DNA from: Wenxinia saemankumensis
Lineage (GTDB): Bacteria; Pseudomonadota; Alphaproteobacteria; Rhodobacterales; Rhodobacteraceae
Length of the DNA stretch: 64,000 nt
NCBI RefSeq assembly: GCF_900141735.1
Contig: NZ_FQYO01000006.1
Location: 102,980-166,979, forward strand
Direction: 5' to 3'
Made by a program: the position numbers and the translations under genes. Below the pieces are notes generated by a model. That model made no database searches. It was not told the DNA's origin and was given only the letters and a program-made list of their open reading frames with translations. Below, in pieces: positions 62,012 to 64,000 of this stretch; position 1 is the first letter of the stretch; every line of letters starts with the position of its first letter.

Positions 62012-62887
62012 TCAGAGCTCCTGGCTGCCCAGATAGGCCGCGACCAGCCGGCCGAGATCGCTGCTGACGCCCGAGAGGACGTCGTCGAAGGCGACGAACA
62101 TCGCCCGGTTCAGCACCTGCCCCGCCTCGGTCCCCGAAAAGTCGATATAGGCCTCCACCTCCTGGTCGGTGGCTGGCTGGTAGGCAAGTCCGAGGAACGC
62201 ATAGAGCCATTCGGTGGTCGAGCGGCGGATCTCCGGCTCCTGCGCCCAGACATCGGCGAGGATCTGATCCTCGCCCAGCTCGCCCGGCAGGCCGCCCCCG
62301 GCGCCGAGGCCCCGGTAGAAGGCGAGGTTCGAGTTCATCGCGCTGGTCACGTTGGTCTCGACGAGATCGTTGATCGCGATGAACCGCTCCAGCTGCGCCG
62401 CGCGATCCGTCCCGGAGGCGACGGCCGCCGCGGCCGCCTCGCGCGCGGCGGCGTCGACATCGGGATCCAGCATCGCCTCGCGGGCCTGCAGCTCGAGGTC
62501 GACGAAGGCGGTGCCGGTCTCGCTCTCGAAGAAGGCGATCATCCCGGAGAGATCCTGTCCCTCCAGCGCCTGCGCCATCGCGGCGCGGCCGGCCTCCTCG
62601 ATCGTGGCGGGATCGTAGATCGCCTCCAGCCCCTCGACGAAATCGGCCGGAACGGAGCCGAGCATCTGCCCGGCGAGGTCGCGCCCGTAATCGAGCCCCT
62701 CCTCGCGCATGATCCCCAGCATCCGGGGCAGCCCCAGCGCGTCGAAGAGCCGGTCCGCCTCGGCCCGCGCCGTCTCGGTCGCGGCGGGCGGCGTGACCTG
62801 CGCGAGGGCGGCCCCGCCGACGAGCGCGGCCGAGGACAGGAGGGCGGCCGGCAAGGCAAGGCCGAGGGCGAGGCGGCGGAACGACAT
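62012..62887 (-). CDS. DUF2059 periplasmic protein
   Basis: This 291-residue exported protein has a signal peptide ending GAALAQ. It contains two regions matching the DUF2059 pattern of an aromatic pair followed by a Gly (MIAFFESETGTAFVDLE near residue 125, and EAYIDFSGTEAGQVLNR near residue 250). Elsewhere it is helical and acidic. The function of the family is unknown. ATG 62887 is chosen because it begins the signal peptide (SFRRLALGLALP); the frame is open further upstream without coding character. Confidence 0.78.
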   Translation of the reverse strand: MSFRRLALGLALPAALLSSAALVGGAALAQVTPPAATETARAEADRLFDALGLPRMLGIMREEGLDYGRDLAGQMLGSVPADFVEGLEAIYDPATIEEAGRAAMAQALEGQDLSGMIAFFESETGTAFVDLELQAREAMLDPDVDAAAREAAAAAVASGTDRAAQLERFIAINDLVETNVTSAMNSNLAFYRGLGAGGGLPGELGEDQILADVWAQEPEIRRSTTEWLYAFLGLAYQPATDQEVEAYIDFSGTEAGQVLNRAMFVAFDDVLSGVSSDLGRLVAAYLGSQEL

Positions 62888-63273
62888 GGGAAATCCTTCG
62901 GTCTGGAACACCGGGCAGGAGCGCCCGGGCACTGGGAGCAACATGGCGTCGGCCCCGCCCCGCGCCAACACGCGCCCCCCGCAGGACCGCGTCCGCGCAC
63001 GCGATTGTCAGGCCGGCCGGCGTGGATGGGCCCCGTCGACGCCGGGATCCGGGGGGCGCCGGGCGCCGCCCGGCCGACCGCGTCCCGGCCGGAACGCCGC
63101 GCGCCGCTTTCGGTGCGCCCCCCCCCCGGATCGGGCCGCAGGACCGGCCGCCACCCGCCCCCCCGGTGCGGCAGAGGGTGCGCCCCGAGGGAAGGCCCGA
63201 GGGACGACCCCGAGCGGTCCGGAAACCGCTTGCACTGCCCGGACGCAGCCGGTAAGGCCGCGCTCACGACCGC
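62888..63273. other. Gene-free gap before tRNA-Ser(CGA)
   Basis: These 386 bases between the DUF2059 start and the tRNA hold no believable gene. The right-hand 45 bases contain the tRNA promoter candidate; the left end must hold the DUF2059 promoter, which I cannot pick out. Confidence 0.6.
63230..63258 (+). promoter_or_regulatory. Probable tRNA-Ser(CGA) promoter
   Basis: TTGCAC (63230-63235) and TAAGGC (63253-63258) are separated by 17 bases and end 15 bases before the mature tRNA. The spacing and placement are right for a sigma-70 promoter, though the -10 is weak. Confidence 0.45.
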
Positions 63274-63363
63274 GGAGAGGTGCCGGAGTGGTCGAACGGG
63301 GCGGTCTCGAAAACCGTTGACCCTTCACGGGGTCCCAGGGTTCGAATCCCTGTCTCTCCGCCA
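63274..63363 (+). tRNA. tRNA-Ser (anticodon CGA)
   Basis: This is a 90-nucleotide class II tRNA, 5' GGAGAGG to an encoded CCA. The acceptor stem pairs GGAGAG with CTCTCC plus a G-U at 7-66, with G73 discriminator. Anticodon stem GCGGT/ACCGT encloses CTCGAAA, giving anticodon CGA (codon UCG). The long variable arm (TGACCCTTCACGGGGTC) and T-arm GGGTTCGAATCCC are as in serine tRNAs. It shares nearly all of its 3' third with the tRNA-Ser(GGA) at 13476-13565. Confidence 0.96.
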
Positions 63364-64000
63364 CTGACTTTCTGGCTTCAGGTCGCTTCTGACGTTCGGG
63401 GTCGCGGGCCGTGGATGCTCCGGCCGACGTGAGGTCCGGCCCATAGTCGCCAAGGTCCTGCCCATAGCCTGCGCCGCATTTGCGGTCCCCTGCAGGGCCG
63501 TCATCGGCACCGACCTGTTCGGCCCTTCCGGGATCGGCCCGCGATCGACCAGGCGCCGGCCGATTCTCGCGTCCTCGCTCGGGGCTCCTGTCCCTCTGGG
63601 GTCGTGCGGGGCGGCGACCGGCCCTGTCCGCCCCGCCCCCGGAAGCCCGCACCGGCCCCGGCCGGAGGGGTCGACGGCGCCAACTCGCGGAGGCGGGTCG
63701 GAGGCCCGGAGCGCCGCCAGGGCGATGCGCCGCCCCTCGGACCGGCCGGGCGGACGATCCGCCGGGCGGGGATGAACGGCCTCGCACCCGCCCGGTCCGC
63801 GCAGGCGCCCGGCCGACCAGAGGGGCTCGACCCGCCCCCCGGAGGATCGACGCGCCGTCGCCCGGACCGAGCCCGGATCCCCGCACGCGCTCCGGACGGA
63901 CGGCTCGAGCCCCTCCCGCGATCGGCGGGAGGGTGCTTCCGCGAGCGTCAGGATCCGGCCTGCTGGCCGCGCCCCTCCGGCCGCGTTCCGGACGACGCGG
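63364..64000. other. Region after tRNA-Ser(CGA), no gene recognised
   Basis: In 637 bases to the window edge I see no conserved protein and no integrase. An imperfect 15-base direct repeat, AGGTCC(G/T)GCCCATAG, occurs at 63432-63446 and 63453-63467 (period 21). The base composition dips slightly in the first 150 bases. A gene may begin beyond the window. Confidence 0.55.

Noticed and set aside
63008..63886. A 290-codon minus-strand gene at the right end
   Set aside because: It runs through the antisense of the tRNA, has no motifs and is compositionally a shadow.

Overview
The window is 64 kb of very GC-rich DNA (roughly 70 % by eye, not counted), packed with protein-coding genes and with no sign of phage, insertion sequence or CRISPR. 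Gene content and order point to an alphaproteobacterium of the Rhodobacteraceae. The evidence is an opgG-opgI-opgH-opgC glucan operon as described for Rhodobacter sphaeroides, an lptF-lptG-lptD-surA-pdxA-rsmA chain, ChpT, a NepR-like anti-sigma factor behind an EcfG-type promoter, olsB-olsA ornithine-lipid genes, an L21 protein with a long C-terminal extension, and DUF2927 and DUF6636 proteins.

Layout. 1-1445: an endonuclease/exonuclease/phosphatase-fold protein and a cytochrome b561, convergent. 1544-13307: one co-oriented block starting with a CDP-alcohol phosphatidyltransferase and a membrane LTA-synthase/sulfatase-like transferase, then a complete MalK/E/F/G-type sugar ABC importer, then opgGIHC for osmoregulated periplasmic glucans. 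13476-19553: tRNA-Ser(GGA), an AI-2E-type permease, a secreted M35-like metallopeptidase, a GNAT plus a DUF2927 lipoprotein, two tiny genes including the NepR-like one, an M48 protease and a PIN-domain protein. 19550-23620: rlmI, then edd and eda (Entner-Doudoroff) behind a perfect LacI-type operator. 23642-28634: a DUF6636 secreted protein, an ABC-F ATPase, GNAT, MarC, a retropepsin-like protease, a GFA protein and holC. 28733-36314: the outer-membrane biogenesis chain lptF, lptG, lptD, surA, then pdxA and rsmA. 36352-46261: guaA, YdcF, an ABM-domain protein, an EamA transporter, a FadL-like porin with an intrinsic terminator, an unknown P-loop ATPase, a MetA predicted to use acetyl-CoA, an alpha/beta hydrolase, PPK2 with a TetR regulator, and a TIGR01244 phosphatase-like protein.

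46351-51894 (minus strand) is an unusual signalling operon: a single-domain response regulator, a two-helix membrane protein, a sodium/solute-symporter-fused histidine kinase, and a FliM/FliN (SpoA)-type protein with a tail of about 300 disordered residues. 52082-55208: a ThiE-like protein, olsA and olsB, and a head-to-head DUF3553/chpT pair. 55534-61417 (minus strand): rplU, rpmA, two GNATs, obgE, proB and proA. 61666-64000: a small lipoprotein, a DUF2059 protein, tRNA-Ser(CGA), and about 640 bases in which I see no gene.

How the genes work together. Much of the window serves the cell envelope: periplasmic glucan synthesis and possible decoration, LPS export and assembly, outer-membrane protein folding, ornithine lipids and a porin. 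The rest is housekeeping (purine, proline, methionine, PLP, ribosome and DNA polymerase genes) and regulation. The best candidates for under-described biology are the lipid-headgroup/ABC/opg block, the symporter-kinase/SpoA operon, and the NepR-like gene.
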